Source: Spongiactinospora sp. TRM90649
GTDB taxonomy: Bacteria; Actinomycetota; Actinomycetes; Streptosporangiales; Streptosporangiaceae
Reading direction: 5' to 3'
Length of the DNA stretch: 64,000 bases
Assembly (NCBI RefSeq): GCF_029382225.1
Contig: NZ_JARLTC010000009.1
Location: forward strand, 229,400 to 293,399
A model generated the notes under the pieces. That model searched no databases. It saw only the letters and a program-made list of their open reading frames with translations, and was not told the DNA's origin. Below are positions 56,701 to 64,000 of this stretch, piece after piece; position 1 is the first letter of the stretch; the number at the start of each line of letters is the position of its first letter. The translations under genes and the position numbers were made by a program.

Positions 56701-57043
56701 GTTCGGCCTCCTGGCCGTCTGCCGCGACGACCTGGAGGCCGCGGCCCGGCTCGGCGCCGAGGGCGTCGAGCTGGCCCTGCAGGCCAAGGACATGCCGGTG
56801 GCGGCCCACGTCGTGGTGCTGACCGCCATCACGGCGGCCCGGCTCGGACGGCCCGAGCGCGCCGCCGAGCTGCTCGGCGCGGCCGAACGGCTGCGCGGCG
56901 CCCCCGACCTCTACAACGTGGACGTGACCCGGCTCGCCGCCCACCTGGACGGCGAGCTGGGGACCGCCGCCTACGCCGCCGCGTACGCCAGGGGCCGCGA
57001 CCTGCCCCGCGAGGAGATGTTCGCGCTCATCCGCGACCACTGA
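53765..57043 (+). CDS. AfsR-like regulator: SARP/BTAD - STAND ATPase - TPR-like
   Basis: A 1092-residue regulator. The winged-helix (residues ~30-120) and BTAD (~128-285) form a SARP module (IQVSVLGPLTVTGADGRQAE, NALQSLVSRLRRAL, GGYRLAVPREAIDAHRFERL). A STAND/NB-ARC ATPase follows: Walker A GPGGAGKT at 340-347, LLVLDNCEHV, TSREPLGI, GLPLAIELAAARLR. A long helical TPR-like C-terminus completes it. Residues 201-221 of the BTAD are encoded by 12-bp tandem repeats instead of the usual helix-turn sequence. The start GTG 53765 has GGAG too close to be ideal, so the true start may be slightly downstream. No obvious target cluster is adjacent. Confidence 0.9.
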   Translation: MSQAATPAGTPKGAPAGPGDAPAAAGVSAHIQVSVLGPLTVTGADGRQAEIGGARLRALLVRLALDPGRVVTVEELSEALWGGTPPADPANALQSLVSRLRRALPRPHGLTSAPGGYRLAVPREAIDAHRFERLAAEGRAALGAGDPRTAVRTLGDALALWRGPALADLADAPFAVAAATWLEEARLAATEDHFEAGLATGAVTGTVAGTVVGTVAGTVAGLRELAARHPRRERVRGLLMKALYAAGRQAEALAGYEEFRQGLADELGVDPGPELREIHLALLRADPALPRAAAEIPPPVAAARPRGNLRVPLTSFVGRTAEIERISAQFKESRLVTLVGPGGAGKTRLATTIAADRPRGAWLAELASVTDPADVPAAVLGALGNPGFLRGGGRENSVAPDAMRRLTEALSGSDTLLVLDNCEHVVEAVASLAEELLGRCGRLHVLATSREPLGIGGEALCPVPPLPLPDQVGHWRDSAAVRLFADRVAAVRPGFTVDDGNAEVVVEICRRLDGLPLAIELAAARLRSLTLEQVAERLGDRFGLLGGGSRTALPRHQTLRAVVAWSWDLLTGDERALAERLSVFPAGARLEAVERVGGSLDLVAALVDKSLVRVDAGPRYRMLETIREYGVERLAESGHLAEARAAHAAYYLELAERAEPYVRGGEQRPWVAMLDTEYDNLLGALHWAVDTADAETAIRLAAALSMYWTIRGDGMETAARLRMALDVPGESPKRQRLVVTAIYLVTRTLSGGFDPEEAADLFRTVTAESANELDHPLLALLHPALALFTDDTEWGLAAVAERLDHPDPWVRGTLRSIKAALLENEGLMADSRRDLIAAVDELRQVGERWSLSMALTALAEAHSVFGEFDAASLALEEAMRLMRELVPGADTGHQRIWLASVRIRAGDLAGARADLLTLTGPEAENTSPRNLAFANLHLGNLARIDGELDEAERAFTLARELIEASPFTAPQFLALVKTSFGLLAVCRDDLEAAARLGAEGVELALQAKDMPVAAHVVVLTAITAARLGRPERAAELLGAAERLRGAPDLYNVDVTRLAAHLDGELGTAAYAAAYARGRDLPREEMFALIRDH
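54365..54424 (+). repeat. 12-bp minisatellite inside the AfsR-like gene
   Basis: Five consecutive 12-base units lie at 54365, 54377, 54389, 54401 and 54413. Three are identical GGCACAGTGGCC and two are diverged (GGTGCGGTCACC, GGAACGGTGGTC). They encode G-T-V-A/V-type tetrapeptides within the BTAD. Because each unit is 12 bases, gain or loss keeps the frame, so copy number could vary without disrupting the gene. Confidence 0.88.
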
Positions 57044-57075
57044 CCGCCCGGCCCCCGTCATCGCCCATGCCCCGC

Positions 57076-57897
57076 TCAGGTCTTGCGCCGGTAGGCCCGC
57101 ACGGCCAGCGGCGCGAACACCGCGATGATCAACGCGCTCCACCCCAGCGTCCAGAGGGCCTCCGTGCCCAGCGGACCGCCGACCATCAGCGCCCGTGACG
57201 CCGCCATCACGTGCGACACCGGGTTGACGTCCACCCACGCCTGGAGCCAACCCGGCAGCGTCTCCCGGGGCGCCATCATGCTGGTGCCGAAGGTGAGCGG
57301 GAACATGGTCATGAACGCCACGCCCTGCACCCCGCTCGGCTCGCGCATCATCGTCCCGAGCAGCACGAAGATCCAGCTCACGCTGAACGCGAACACGATG
57401 GTGAGCACGCACGCCAGCGCCGCCGACAGCGGGTTCGTGCCGATCCGGAAGCCCAGCAGGGCCCCGAAGGCCAGCAGCGAGGTGATCGCCACCAGGTAGC
57501 GGATCAGGTCGCCGACCACCGACCCGATCAGCGGGGCGGCCCGTGCGATGGGCAGGCTGCGGAACCGGTCGAAGACGCCCTTGGCCATGTCGGTGTTGAG
57601 GTTCACGCCGGTCGCCATGCCGGCGAACATCACCGTCTGGACCATGATCGCCGGAAGCAGGAACTGCAGGTACTCCTGGGTGGACCCGGAAACCGCGCCG
57701 CCCAGCAGGTAGACGAACATCACCAGGAAGATGAGCGGCTGCAGGGTGACGTCGAGGAGCTGTTCCGGCGTCCGGATCGTCTTGATCACGCTCCGCCTGG
57801 CCAGTGCCAGGCTGTGCCGGACCAGGCCGAACGGACGCGGCCCCGGCAGCGCGTCCGGCCGCCGGACCCGTGTCATCGGGCGTTCCGTGATCGTCAT
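57076..57897 (-). CDS. ABC-2 exporter permease (DrrB-like)
   Basis: A 273-residue membrane protein. An N-terminal basic region is followed by six hydrophobic segments, with QPLIFLVMFVYLLGGAVSGS, GVFDRFRSLPIARAAPLIGS and the PREPSGVQGV-like MREPSGVQGVAFMTMFPLTF. This is the pattern of daunorubicin-resistance-type permeases, which export antibiotics or lipids. It overlaps the ATPase gene by 4 bases and completes a DrrAB-type pair. Confidence 0.9.
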   Translation of the reverse strand: MTITERPMTRVRRPDALPGPRPFGLVRHSLALARRSVIKTIRTPEQLLDVTLQPLIFLVMFVYLLGGAVSGSTQEYLQFLLPAIMVQTVMFAGMATGVNLNTDMAKGVFDRFRSLPIARAAPLIGSVVGDLIRYLVAITSLLAFGALLGFRIGTNPLSAALACVLTIVFAFSVSWIFVLLGTMMREPSGVQGVAFMTMFPLTFGTSMMAPRETLPGWLQAWVDVNPVSHVMAASRALMVGGPLGTEALWTLGWSALIIAVFAPLAVRAYRRKT

Positions 57898-58859
57898 GCC
57901 GCCACCTCCGTGTCGTCGTTCGTGTGCCCGCCGGTCAGCGTGAAGAAGACCTCGTCCAGGCTGGGCAGCCGGAGCGACAGCTCGGTGACGCCGATCCCGG
58001 CGGCCTCCAGCCGCCGCACCACCTCGCCGAACACCACGTCGCCCTCCACCGGGACGGTCACCACGCCCCGGCCCGGGGACTCCGGCGCGCGCCCGGCGAT
58101 CGCCCCCAGGATGCCCGCGGCCTCCTTCAGCCTGGCCGGGTCGGACGGCCGGACCAGGATCGTCTGGCCCCCCACCACGTGCTTCAGCTCGGCCGGGGTG
58201 CCGTGCGCGATCACCTTGCCGTGGTCGATCACCGAGATCTCGTCGGCGAGTGCGTCGGCCTCCTCCAGGTACTGCGTGGTCAGCAGCACCGTCACCCCGG
58301 CCGCGACCTGGGCGCGGACCATGTTCCACACGTCGTCCCGCTTGGCCGGGTCCAGGCCGGTGGTCGGCTCGTCCAGGTAGATCACGCTGGGGCCGCCGAC
58401 CATGCTGGCCGCGAGGTCCAGGCGGCGGCGCATGCCTCCGGAGTAGGTCTTCACTCGGCGTCCGGCGGCCTCGCCGAGGCCGAACTCGTCGAGCAGCCGG
58501 GCGGCGACCGCCTTGGCGTCCCTGCGGCGCAGGTCCAGCAGCTCACCGATGAGCACCAGGTTCTCGGTGCCGGTGAGGTCCTCGTCCACGGACGCGTACT
58601 GCCCGGTCAGGCCGATCATGCGGCGGACGCGGGCGGGGTGCCGCACGACGTCGAGGCCGCCGACGGTGGCGCGGCCGGAGTCGGCGCGCAGCAGGGTGGC
58701 CAGGATGCGCACCGCCGTGGTCTTGCCCGCGCCGTTCGGCCCGAGCACCCCCAGGACCGTGCCCTCCCTGGCGGCCAGGTCGATCCCGGCCAGCGCCACG
58801 GTGTCGCCGTAGCGCTTCGTCAGGCCCTCGGCTTCGAAGGCGTTCCTTCCGTTGTTCAT
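57894..58859 (-). CDS. Daunorubicin-resistance-type ABC exporter ATPase (DrrA-like)
   Basis: A 321-residue ATPase. Walker A GPNGAGKTTAVRIL, the Q-loop GQYASVDEDLTGTENL, signature YSGGMRRRLDLAASMVGGPS and Walker B VIYLDEPTTGLDP are present. The C-terminal ~90 residues (LRLPSLDEVFFTLTGGHTND) form the DrrA-type extension. It powers the adjacent DrrB-like permease. The substrate could be a self-made drug or a xenobiotic; a palindrome in the divergent promoter region suggests ligand-dependent control. Confidence 0.93.
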   Translation of the reverse strand: MNNGRNAFEAEGLTKRYGDTVALAGIDLAAREGTVLGVLGPNGAGKTTAVRILATLLRADSGRATVGGLDVVRHPARVRRMIGLTGQYASVDEDLTGTENLVLIGELLDLRRRDAKAVAARLLDEFGLGEAAGRRVKTYSGGMRRRLDLAASMVGGPSVIYLDEPTTGLDPAKRDDVWNMVRAQVAAGVTVLLTTQYLEEADALADEISVIDHGKVIAHGTPAELKHVVGGQTILVRPSDPARLKEAAGILGAIAGRAPESPGRGVVTVPVEGDVVFGEVVRRLEAAGIGVTELSLRLPSLDEVFFTLTGGHTNDDTEVAA

Positions 58860-58895
58860 GACGCCACCATGCGCGGTCCCGCTGTCATACCTCGC

Positions 58896-58907
58896 ACAGC
58901 GCGCTGT
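58896..58907. promoter_or_regulatory. Palindrome between drrA-like and deacetylase genes
   Basis: ACAGCGCGCTGT is a perfect 12-base palindrome, 37 bases upstream of the drrA-like start and 79 before the deacetylase start. GCTGTCA at 58881 repeats to its left, giving a direct-plus-inverted arrangement like a TetR-type operator. No regulator gene is adjacent. Confidence 0.4.
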
Positions 58908-58985
58908 CACCGCCCGCACGCGCGTTGACGAGGACTTTGCCAGGCGGACGGCACGGAGCGGACCGCCCTGGGTAGCCGGAGAGGC

Positions 58986-59888
58986 ATGACGACGATCAAC
59001 GTTTGCCTGGGCGTGGACGTGGACGCCGTGGCCGGCTGGATCGGGTCGTACGGCGGCGAGGAGTCGCCCAACGACATCCAGCGGGGCGTGTTCGCCGGGG
59101 AGATCGGCACGCCGAGGCTGCTGCGGCTGTTCGAGCGCGAGGGGATCAGGACGAGCTGGTTCGTGCCCGGCCACTCGCTGGAGTCGTTCCCCGACCAGTC
59201 CCGCATGATCGCCGAAGGCGGGCACGACATCGGCGCGCACGGCTACTTGCACGAGAACCCGATGTCGATGTCGGCCCAGCAGGAGGAGGACGTGCTGGCC
59301 CGCAGCGTGGAGCTGCTGGACGAGATCGTCGGGGTCAGGCCGCGCGGATATGTCGCCCCTTGGTGGGAGATGTCGGAGCGCACCATCGACCTGCTGCTCA
59401 AGTACGGCTTCACCTACGACCACTCCCAGTCGTACCGCGACTTCCAGCCCTTCTACGCGCGCGGCGGCGACCGGTGGACGACGATCGACTACGACGAGGA
59501 CGCCGCGACCTGGATGCACCCGATGGTCCACGGCCGCGAGGTGGACCTCGTGGAGTTCGCGGCGAGCTGGTACGTGGACGATTTGCCGCCGATGATGTTC
59601 ATCAAGAGCTCGCCGAACAGTCACGGCTTCGTCAACCCGCGCGACCTGGAACAACAGTGGCGCGACCAGTTCGACTGGGTCTACCGCGAACTGGAGTACG
59701 CGGTCTTTCCGATCACCCTCCACCCCGACGTCAGCGGGCGTCCGCAGGTGCTGCTCATGCTGGAGCGGCTGATCGAGTACATCCGGGGCCACGACGGCGT
59801 CCGGTTCATGTCGTTCGCCGAGGCCGAGGACGACTTCCGCCGCCGCTACCCGTTCGACGGCCCGGACCGCCCCGCAGACATCGACTGA
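58986..59888 (+). CDS. Polysaccharide deacetylase-family protein (NodB fold)
   Basis: A 300-residue metal-dependent deacetylase-like enzyme. The first catalytic/metal motif is in [13 protein letters not shown], the second metal motif [13 protein letters not shown], and [20 protein letters not shown] and [20 protein letters not shown] follow. The sequence resembles the peptidoglycan or imide deacetylases of the HpPgdA/allantoinase-like subgroup, which lack a signal peptide. It may therefore act on a small cytoplasmic amide. Its stop codon overlaps the glutaminase start (TGATG), so the two are translationally coupled and may act in one pathway of amide nitrogen use. Confidence 0.87.
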   Translation: MTTINVCLGVDVDAVAGWIGSYGGEESPNDIQRGVFAGEIGTPRLLRLFEREGIRTSWFVPGHSLESFPDQSRMIAEGGHDIGAHGYLHENPMSMSAQQEEDVLARSVELLDEIVGVRPRGYVAPWWEMSERTIDLLLKYGFTYDHSQSYRDFQPFYARGGDRWTTIDYDEDAATWMHPMVHGREVDLVEFAASWYVDDLPPMMFIKSSPNSHGFVNPRDLEQQWRDQFDWVYRELEYAVFPITLHPDVSGRPQVLLMLERLIEYIRGHDGVRFMSFAEAEDDFRRRYPFDGPDRPADID

Positions 59889-60799
59889 TGCGCAGCGTCC
59901 TGGACGAGGCCCTGGAGGCGGGCGCGGCGGTGAGCGGCGGGCGGGTCGTCACGTACGTACCCGCGCTGGCCGAGGTGGACCCCGGGCTGCTGGGCGTGGC
60001 CGTGGCCACGGTGGACGGCGGGCACGTCTTCGAGGCCGGCGACGCGGACGTGCCGGTCGCGCTGATGTCGGCGGCCAAGCCGTTCGTCTACGCGCTGGCA
60101 CTGGCCGACCGGGGCCTGGGCGGGATGCGCGAGCACGTGGACGTGGAGCCGAGCGGCGGCCGGTTCGACGCGGCCGGGACGATGCCCGGGAGCGGCCTGC
60201 CGTACAACCCGATGACCAACATGGGGGCGATCGTGACGACCTCGCTGGTCGCCGGGGACAACCCCGACGCGCGCAGGGAACGCGCGGTGGACTGCCTGGG
60301 ACGGTTCGCCGGACGCCCGCTCACGCCGGACCCCGAGATCCTGAACAGCCAGCGCCGGGCCGGGGACCGCAACCGGGCGCTGGCCTACTTCGCCGCCAGC
60401 ACCGGCGCGATGGGCGCCGACCCGGCCGAGGCGCTGGACCGCTACTTCGCGCAGTGCGCCGTCCGGGCCGGGACGCGCGATCTCGCGATCATGGCCGCGA
60501 CCCTGGCCGGGCGCGGCGTCAACCCGCTGACCGGCGACGTCGTGACACAGCCGTGGGTCGCCCGCACCGTGCTGTCGGTGATGGCGACCTGCGGCATGTA
60601 CGACGCGGCGGGCGGGTGGATGGCGGAGGTCGGGATGGCGGCCAAGAGCAGCGTCTCAGGGGTCATCCTGGCGTCCGTGCCCGGCAGGCTGGGCCTCGCC
60701 GTCTTCAGCCCGCCGATCGACGAACACGGCAACAGCGTGCGCGGCGTGGAGATCTGCCGCCACCTGTCCAGACGGCTCAACCTGCACCTGTTCGCCTGA
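59888..60799 (+). CDS. glsA: Glutaminase
   Basis: A 303-residue serine-dependent beta-lactamase-like glutaminase that converts glutamine to glutamate and ammonia in the cytoplasm. The SxxK pair is in LMSAAKPFVYAL, and YNPMTNMGAIVTTSL, the Tyr/Lys region MYDAAGGWMAEVGMAAKSSV and SGVILASVPGRLGLAVFSPP follow. Length and motif order are normal. It overlaps the deacetylase-type gene by one base. The lipoprotein gene on the other strand ends one base after it. Confidence 0.92.
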   Translation: MRSVLDEALEAGAAVSGGRVVTYVPALAEVDPGLLGVAVATVDGGHVFEAGDADVPVALMSAAKPFVYALALADRGLGGMREHVDVEPSGGRFDAAGTMPGSGLPYNPMTNMGAIVTTSLVAGDNPDARRERAVDCLGRFAGRPLTPDPEILNSQRRAGDRNRALAYFAASTGAMGADPAEALDRYFAQCAVRAGTRDLAIMAATLAGRGVNPLTGDVVTQPWVARTVLSVMATCGMYDAAGGWMAEVGMAAKSSVSGVILASVPGRLGLAVFSPPIDEHGNSVRGVEICRHLSRRLNLHLFA

Positions 60800-61948
60800 T
60801 CACCAGGCGATCTGGTCAACGCCTTCCAGTTTGGGAAGCGGGCGAGCGGCCCCGGTCTCCAGGTCCACCCGGAACTGACGTCCGGCGTGCTCGTAGAGGG
60901 CGTGGCGCCCGGTACCGTCCAGGACGAACCACGAGCTCAGCGACGCGTCCGGGGGCAGCTTCAGCCGGGCGAGCGTCCGGGGCGTACCGCCGGCGACCGG
61001 GACGCTCTCGATGTCGTGGCCACGGGAGTAGATGAGCTCGCCGCCGTCGGCGGAGTAGGCGACCGACCACATCATCGGAAGCTCGGGGTTCGGCAGGACC
61101 AGCCGCACGGCGGCGAGCAGCGAGGTCTCCGGCCTGTCGAGAGGGAGCACGCTGAGGCCGTGGTTGCCGATGACCATGGCGAGGCTCCGGCCATCCGGAG
61201 ACCAGGCCAGCCCGTCCACACCGTTGGGCGAGGCCACCAGCCAGTCCCGGCGGTCGCCGGTCGAAAGCTCGATGACCGAGACGCGGGTGGTGGTCGCGTA
61301 GGCGAGCCGGGTGCCGTCGGCGCTCAGCGCCAGTGAGAACGGCGGCCCCAGGTACTCATCCAGGGGAGGCACGACCAGTGGCCTGCCGGGACGCCCTTTG
61401 TCGTCCAACCGCACGCGGAAATAGTTCGTCGGGTCTTCCGGGCCGGTCCAGCCGGACAGGAGGAACGTGCGGTTGTCCCGGGCGGCGGCCACCAGCCGAG
61501 AGGAGGACTTGACCCCCTTGGGCAGCGGGATCTCCGCGATGAGCCGCCCGGTCGCGACGTCGTGCACGGCTTGCCGCTGCCCGGTGTAGAACGACACGAC
61601 CTTGGCCCGATCGTCGGCGTAGTGCGCGATGGGCATCTTGCCGACGACGGCGAAACGCGGTTCCCCCGTGACCGCCAGTGGAGTGCCGGTCGCCATCGGC
61701 ACCGCGAGGGTGGTGGCGGCGGGGGAGGAAGGCGGCGGGGCCGATGTGGCGACGCCCGATGGGAAGAGTGTGGTCGGTGTGGCCATCATCGGCGGAGGCA
61801 TCGACGGGCTGGGTGAGCCCCATCCCTCTTCGTGGCCGTCCTGGCTGGTCACCGGTATGGACACCCGGCTCATCGCCCGTTCTTCGCCGCACGCGGCGGC
61901 CGATAACAGCACCAGCAGGGCGGCGGTGACTCCCCCGAGCCTCGACAT
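60800..61948 (-). CDS. Lipoprotein with beta-propeller-like domain
   Basis: A 382-residue exported protein. The signal peptide (VTAALLVLLSAAAC) ends in a cysteine that can be lipid-modified. After a Pro/Ser/Thr-rich linker (residues ~35-95) comes a TolB/YVTN-like beta-propeller: SLALSADGTRLAYATTTRVS, GLAWSPDGRSLAMVIGN and SVAYSADGGELIYSRGHDIE are typical blade strands. Such proteins bind ligands or cell-wall components; no enzyme motif is visible. ATG 61948 is preceded by GAGAGG; an upstream start at 61975 is less likely because it would break the signal peptide. Confidence 0.77.
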   Translation of the reverse strand: MSRLGGVTAALLVLLSAAACGEERAMSRVSIPVTSQDGHEEGWGSPSPSMPPPMMATPTTLFPSGVATSAPPPSSPAATTLAVPMATGTPLAVTGEPRFAVVGKMPIAHYADDRAKVVSFYTGQRQAVHDVATGRLIAEIPLPKGVKSSSRLVAAARDNRTFLLSGWTGPEDPTNYFRVRLDDKGRPGRPLVVPPLDEYLGPPFSLALSADGTRLAYATTTRVSVIELSTGDRRDWLVASPNGVDGLAWSPDGRSLAMVIGNHGLSVLPLDRPETSLLAAVRLVLPNPELPMMWSVAYSADGGELIYSRGHDIESVPVAGGTPRTLARLKLPPDASLSSWFVLDGTGRHALYEHAGRQFRVDLETGAARPLPKLEGVDQIAW

Positions 61949-61979
61949 ATGGCGATCATCCTCTCGTCGGCGCACCCGG

Positions 61980-62924
61980 TCAACGCGTTCCGCGTGACCG
62001 GTCCTCCATCGTCAGCGGTGTGTACGCGGCCAGCAGGTGGCCGTCTCGCAGCAGGTCGGACGGGGTGTCCGGCCCGATCTCGCGGGGGATCCTGGGCGCG
62101 TCGCCCGCGACCACCACAGGCCCGGCGAGCAGCAGGAGCGTGGCCCGGTCCCGCGCGGCCTCGGCCCATTCGCCGGGGATGTCCACCACGCCGAGGAAGA
62201 GGTGGTCCGGGGTCCGGCCGTACTCGGGCTCGCGCGTGCGGATCGCCGCCCATCCGGGCGTACGGTCCTCGGGGCCGCCCCGGACGATCCGCGCGGACCA
62301 GCCGGGCGCGGTCTTTCGCGCCAGCGACGGCGCGGCGAACCCGGCGGGCCGCCACACGGTCAGTTCCAGGTTCCACAGCCAGGGGGTCGGGCCGGTGCCG
62401 AAGTCCTCCACGACCTCGGCGAGCAGCAGCAGCGCCGGCACCCCTCCGGGGGCCAGCACGGCCCGCGCGCTGAGCGCGAACCGCCCCTCCGCCTCGGGGG
62501 TGGGCGCGGCGGGCAGCACGAGGACGGCGGGCTCGCGCGGAACGGCGGTCACATCCACGTGCACCATGTCGGACGGCCGGCAGCGTGCGTGGTGCCTGGT
62601 GACGCCGATCAGCGTGGCCGCCGGGGTGAGGTCGGGGTCGTAAGGGGCCACCTGGAGCCGCAACCCGGTGGTGTCGGCGCGTGCGTCGCCGGGAGCGGCG
62701 CAGACCGGACAGGTGTAGGCGGGGTCGAGCCGGGTGAGAAGGCCGGAGTCGCCCCCGTGCTCGTCCTGGACGAACCGAGCCATCTCCCCGGTGATGTCGT
62801 AGCGTAATACGCGCCCGCCCTCCCGTTCGACGCGGACGGCGGCGAGCGCCGTCTGGTAGCTCTCCCCGGTCCGGCGCATCCGCCGGCGTGTGGCACGGGT
62901 CAGGTCACGATCGTCGTGGGCCAT
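61980..62924 (-). CDS. Hypothetical protein with a possible zinc knuckle
   Basis: A 314-residue protein of unknown function. A basic, helical N-terminus (DLTRATRRRMRRTGESYQTA) is followed by YTCPVCAAPG and RHHARC, a possible Cys-x-x-Cys...His...Cys zinc site. The rest is beta-rich with LELTVWRPAGF and FLGVVDIPGEWAEAARDRA. No signal peptide or membrane helix is present. The frame and third-position GC bias support a real gene. It lies 31 bases upstream of the lipoprotein gene on the same strand and may be co-transcribed with it. Confidence 0.65.
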   Translation of the reverse strand: MAHDDRDLTRATRRRMRRTGESYQTALAAVRVEREGGRVLRYDITGEMARFVQDEHGGDSGLLTRLDPAYTCPVCAAPGDARADTTGLRLQVAPYDPDLTPAATLIGVTRHHARCRPSDMVHVDVTAVPREPAVLVLPAAPTPEAEGRFALSARAVLAPGGVPALLLLAEVVEDFGTGPTPWLWNLELTVWRPAGFAAPSLARKTAPGWSARIVRGGPEDRTPGWAAIRTREPEYGRTPDHLFLGVVDIPGEWAEAARDRATLLLLAGPVVVAGDAPRIPREIGPDTPSDLLRDGHLLAAYTPLTMEDRSRGTR

Positions 62925-63143
62925 GTCTCGTCCGGTCTGGCGGGGACCCGCCCACGCCTGCACCCCGCCTGGTCGAGACGCATGCGTCACAACAGCGGAT
63001 GGCCGCTCGCCGTCATCGCCACTACCCCGTGGGAGCGCCGCCCCGCGTGGGAGGAACGGCCCGGGATCCCCGAGGCTTCGGGGGCTGGAGCGTCAGCACC
63101 CTGAATCTACCTTGCCGGCGGCGGACCGGTGAACCCGGTCCGA

Positions 63144-63487
63144 TCAGTCGAGGGCGGGGGCCGGATCGTCGCGGAGCCTGCTGTAGATCCAGCGTCGCTC
63201 CAGCCTCCGGCGCGGAACTCGAAGGCCCGCAGCACACCTTCCAGCCGGAACCCGGCCTTCTCCAGCGACCGCTGTTCCGCCGCGTTCTCCGGATGCGTGA
63301 GGGCCTGGTAGCCGTAGTGCAGGACCTGATCCAGATCGCCGCGCTGGAGCCCGGCCAGGGCGAGATCGCTCAGCACAGCACCCCGGCGGCGCCGGGATAG
63401 CCGCTCACCCAGCGCCCGGCCGAGTTCCTCCGCCGCCAGGCCGGACTCGCCGAGCCGCAGGTAGCAACCGCCCCGTTCCTCCGTCAT
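63144..63487 (-). pseudogene. Chimeric remnant: XRE-TPR regulator tail joined to GNAT acetyltransferase tail
   Basis: From 63487 the first part reads GGCYLRLGESGLAAEELGRA, then LSDLALAGLQRGDLDQVLHY, which is the closing TPR region of actinobacterial XRE regulators. It changes without a break to HPENAAEQRSLEKAGFRLEG, the C-terminal beta-strand region of GNAT acetyltransferases. Near 63195 the frame shifts by one, after which WIYSRLRDDPAPALD and a stop at 63144 complete the GNAT end. Both parents are truncated, so a deletion joined two genes and the product is unlikely to work. Bases 62925-63143 hold nothing else recognisable. Confidence 0.68.
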
Positions 63488-63593
63488 GCGTGATCCGTCG
63501 AACCGCAGCCAGCCACCGCCGTGCCGTACGTCGGCCGTCACGGTCGCGTCCACGGGAACCGGCCCTTCCGCCGAGGCAAGCGTATGCGATGCG

Positions 63594-63919
63594 TCACCGC
63601 TGCATCACGGATACGACACTCCCGCTCTGGTCGCCGGACGGCCGGCGCGATTGGCTGATCACGGCGATCACCGCGTCGGATGCCTCGACGGCATCGGCGG
63701 TGCGGACCTTGGGGCGCTGCGCGGTGATGTCGACGCCGACTCCGGCCATTGCCTCGACGGCGACCGGGTTGATCTGCCCGGCGGGCGCGGACCCGGCGGA
63801 GCGGACCTCGATCCGGCCATCGGTCAGGTGGGTCAGCCAACCGGTTCGGCCATCTGGGAACGCCCCGCGTTGTGCACGCACACGAACAACACGCTCGGCT
63901 TACCGGTGGTCTCAGGCAT
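63594..63919 (-). pseudogene. arsC: Arsenate reductase (thioredoxin/mycoredoxin-type ArsC), frameshifted and truncated
   Basis: The start at 63919 reads GKPSVLFVCVHNAGRSQM, with the low-molecular-weight phosphatase loop C14-x5-R20. Just after this the frame shifts, and an early stop appears at 63833. In the next frame GWLTHLTDGRIEVRSAGSAP, GQINPVAVEAMAGVGVDITA and TADAVEASDAVIAV continue the family sequence. It then ends in VISQSRRPSGDQ rather than the normal MGCGD...FPGKRY continuation. Both the frameshift and the missing C-terminal cysteine region show the gene is dead. It follows the ACR3 permease end with an 8-base overlap. Confidence 0.8.
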
Positions 63920-63998
63920 GGGGGGGCTCCTTGAACAGCCTGCGGGCGGCCAGGCTGACGTAGACCAGGGCGACCAGCACGGGCACCTCGATGAGCGG
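63912..63998 (-). CDS. C-terminal end of an ACR3-type arsenite permease (partial)
   Basis: Only the last 28 residues are in the window: PLIEVPVLVALVYVSLAARR, then LFKEPPHA and a stop at 63912-63914. The IEVPVLVALVYVSL segment is the final membrane helix of ACR3 arsenite efflux permeases in actinomycetes. A seven-C run before the arsC start puts the two genes in different frames, so this is overlap and not an ACR3-ArsC fusion. The operon continues beyond the right edge. Confidence 0.7.
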   Translation of the reverse strand, partial: PLIEVPVLVALVYVSLAARRLFKEPPHA

Positions 63999-64000
63999 GC

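Noticed and set aside
55091..57412. 773-codon open frame on the minus strand across the AfsR-like and DrrB-like genes
   Set aside because: It crosses two well-supported genes and shows only His/Gln/Gly/Arg-rich shadow composition.
63833..64000. ACR3-ArsC fusion protein, as known in some mycobacteria
   Set aside because: A run of seven C residues before the arsC start places the permease and arsC in different frames; the permease stops at 63912 after LFKEPPHA.

Overview
The window is GC-rich DNA (roughly 70% by eye) from a filamentous actinomycete. A two-domain geosmin synthase, SARP and StrR-type pathway regulators, an AfsR-like SARP-STAND protein, a tgm-type RiPP locus, a DUF5302 protein and a multimodular secreted chitinase fit Streptosporangiales or Streptomyces-like lineages. 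The genus cannot be fixed from the sequence alone. No rRNA, tRNA, CRISPR array, insertion sequence or plasmid origin was recognised.

Layout. 0-3.3 kb: tail of a membrane glycosyltransferase, a secreted ricin-type lectin, 4-hydroxybenzoate 3-monooxygenase (pobA) and a double-domain MarR regulator. 3.3-7.7 kb: a hemerythrin-like protein, a small trypsin-co-occurring protein, and a 1126-residue protein joining a trypsin-like protease, a STAND-type NTPase, a histidine kinase and a receiver domain. This is the most unusual gene here. 7.7-11.5 kb: a tgm-type RiPP locus whose ATP-grasp gene is destroyed by an internal deletion, with a divergent XRE regulator. 11.8-22 kb: an accessory region of visibly lower GC with a formyltransferase, an NB-ARC/TPR protein, a DUF6879 pair, a PLD-helicase-DUF3427 protein, an SRA-PD-(D/E)XK nuclease and a WD40 protein, probably a defence island. 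22-28.4 kb: an HxlR/DUF899 pair with its operator, small enzymes, a cysteine desulfurase, an SRPBCC protein and an ABC exporter.

28.5-39.4 kb is secondary metabolism: geosmin synthase, two SARP activators, a TcmI-like cyclase with an O-methyltransferase, a quinone-forming-type monooxygenase, two anthrone-oxygenase-like (DUF1772) membrane proteins, a PNPOx-like protein, a P450, a StrR-type regulator and a truncated flavoenzyme. No ketosynthase, chain-length factor or ACP is present, so these look like tailoring genes for an aromatic polyketide whose core lies elsewhere or is lost. Precise 11-bp-spaced SARP-type heptamer arrays sit in front of three of the operons.

39.5-64 kb: a GH18 chitinase preceded by an orphan terminator-like hairpin, DoxX, a bis-aminopropyl spermidine synthase-like protein, a PucR regulator, a mycothiol-dependent-type DinB protein, an Opp/Dpp peptide-type ABC importer, an AfsR-like SARP-STAND regulator carrying a minisatellite, a DrrAB-type exporter, a polysaccharide deacetylase coupled to a glutaminase, a lipoprotein, and at the right edge several decayed genes (XRE-TPR/GNAT chimera, arsC) beside the end of an ACR3 arsenite permease. 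Gene remnants are frequent in this window (at least five), which suggests active rearrangement.
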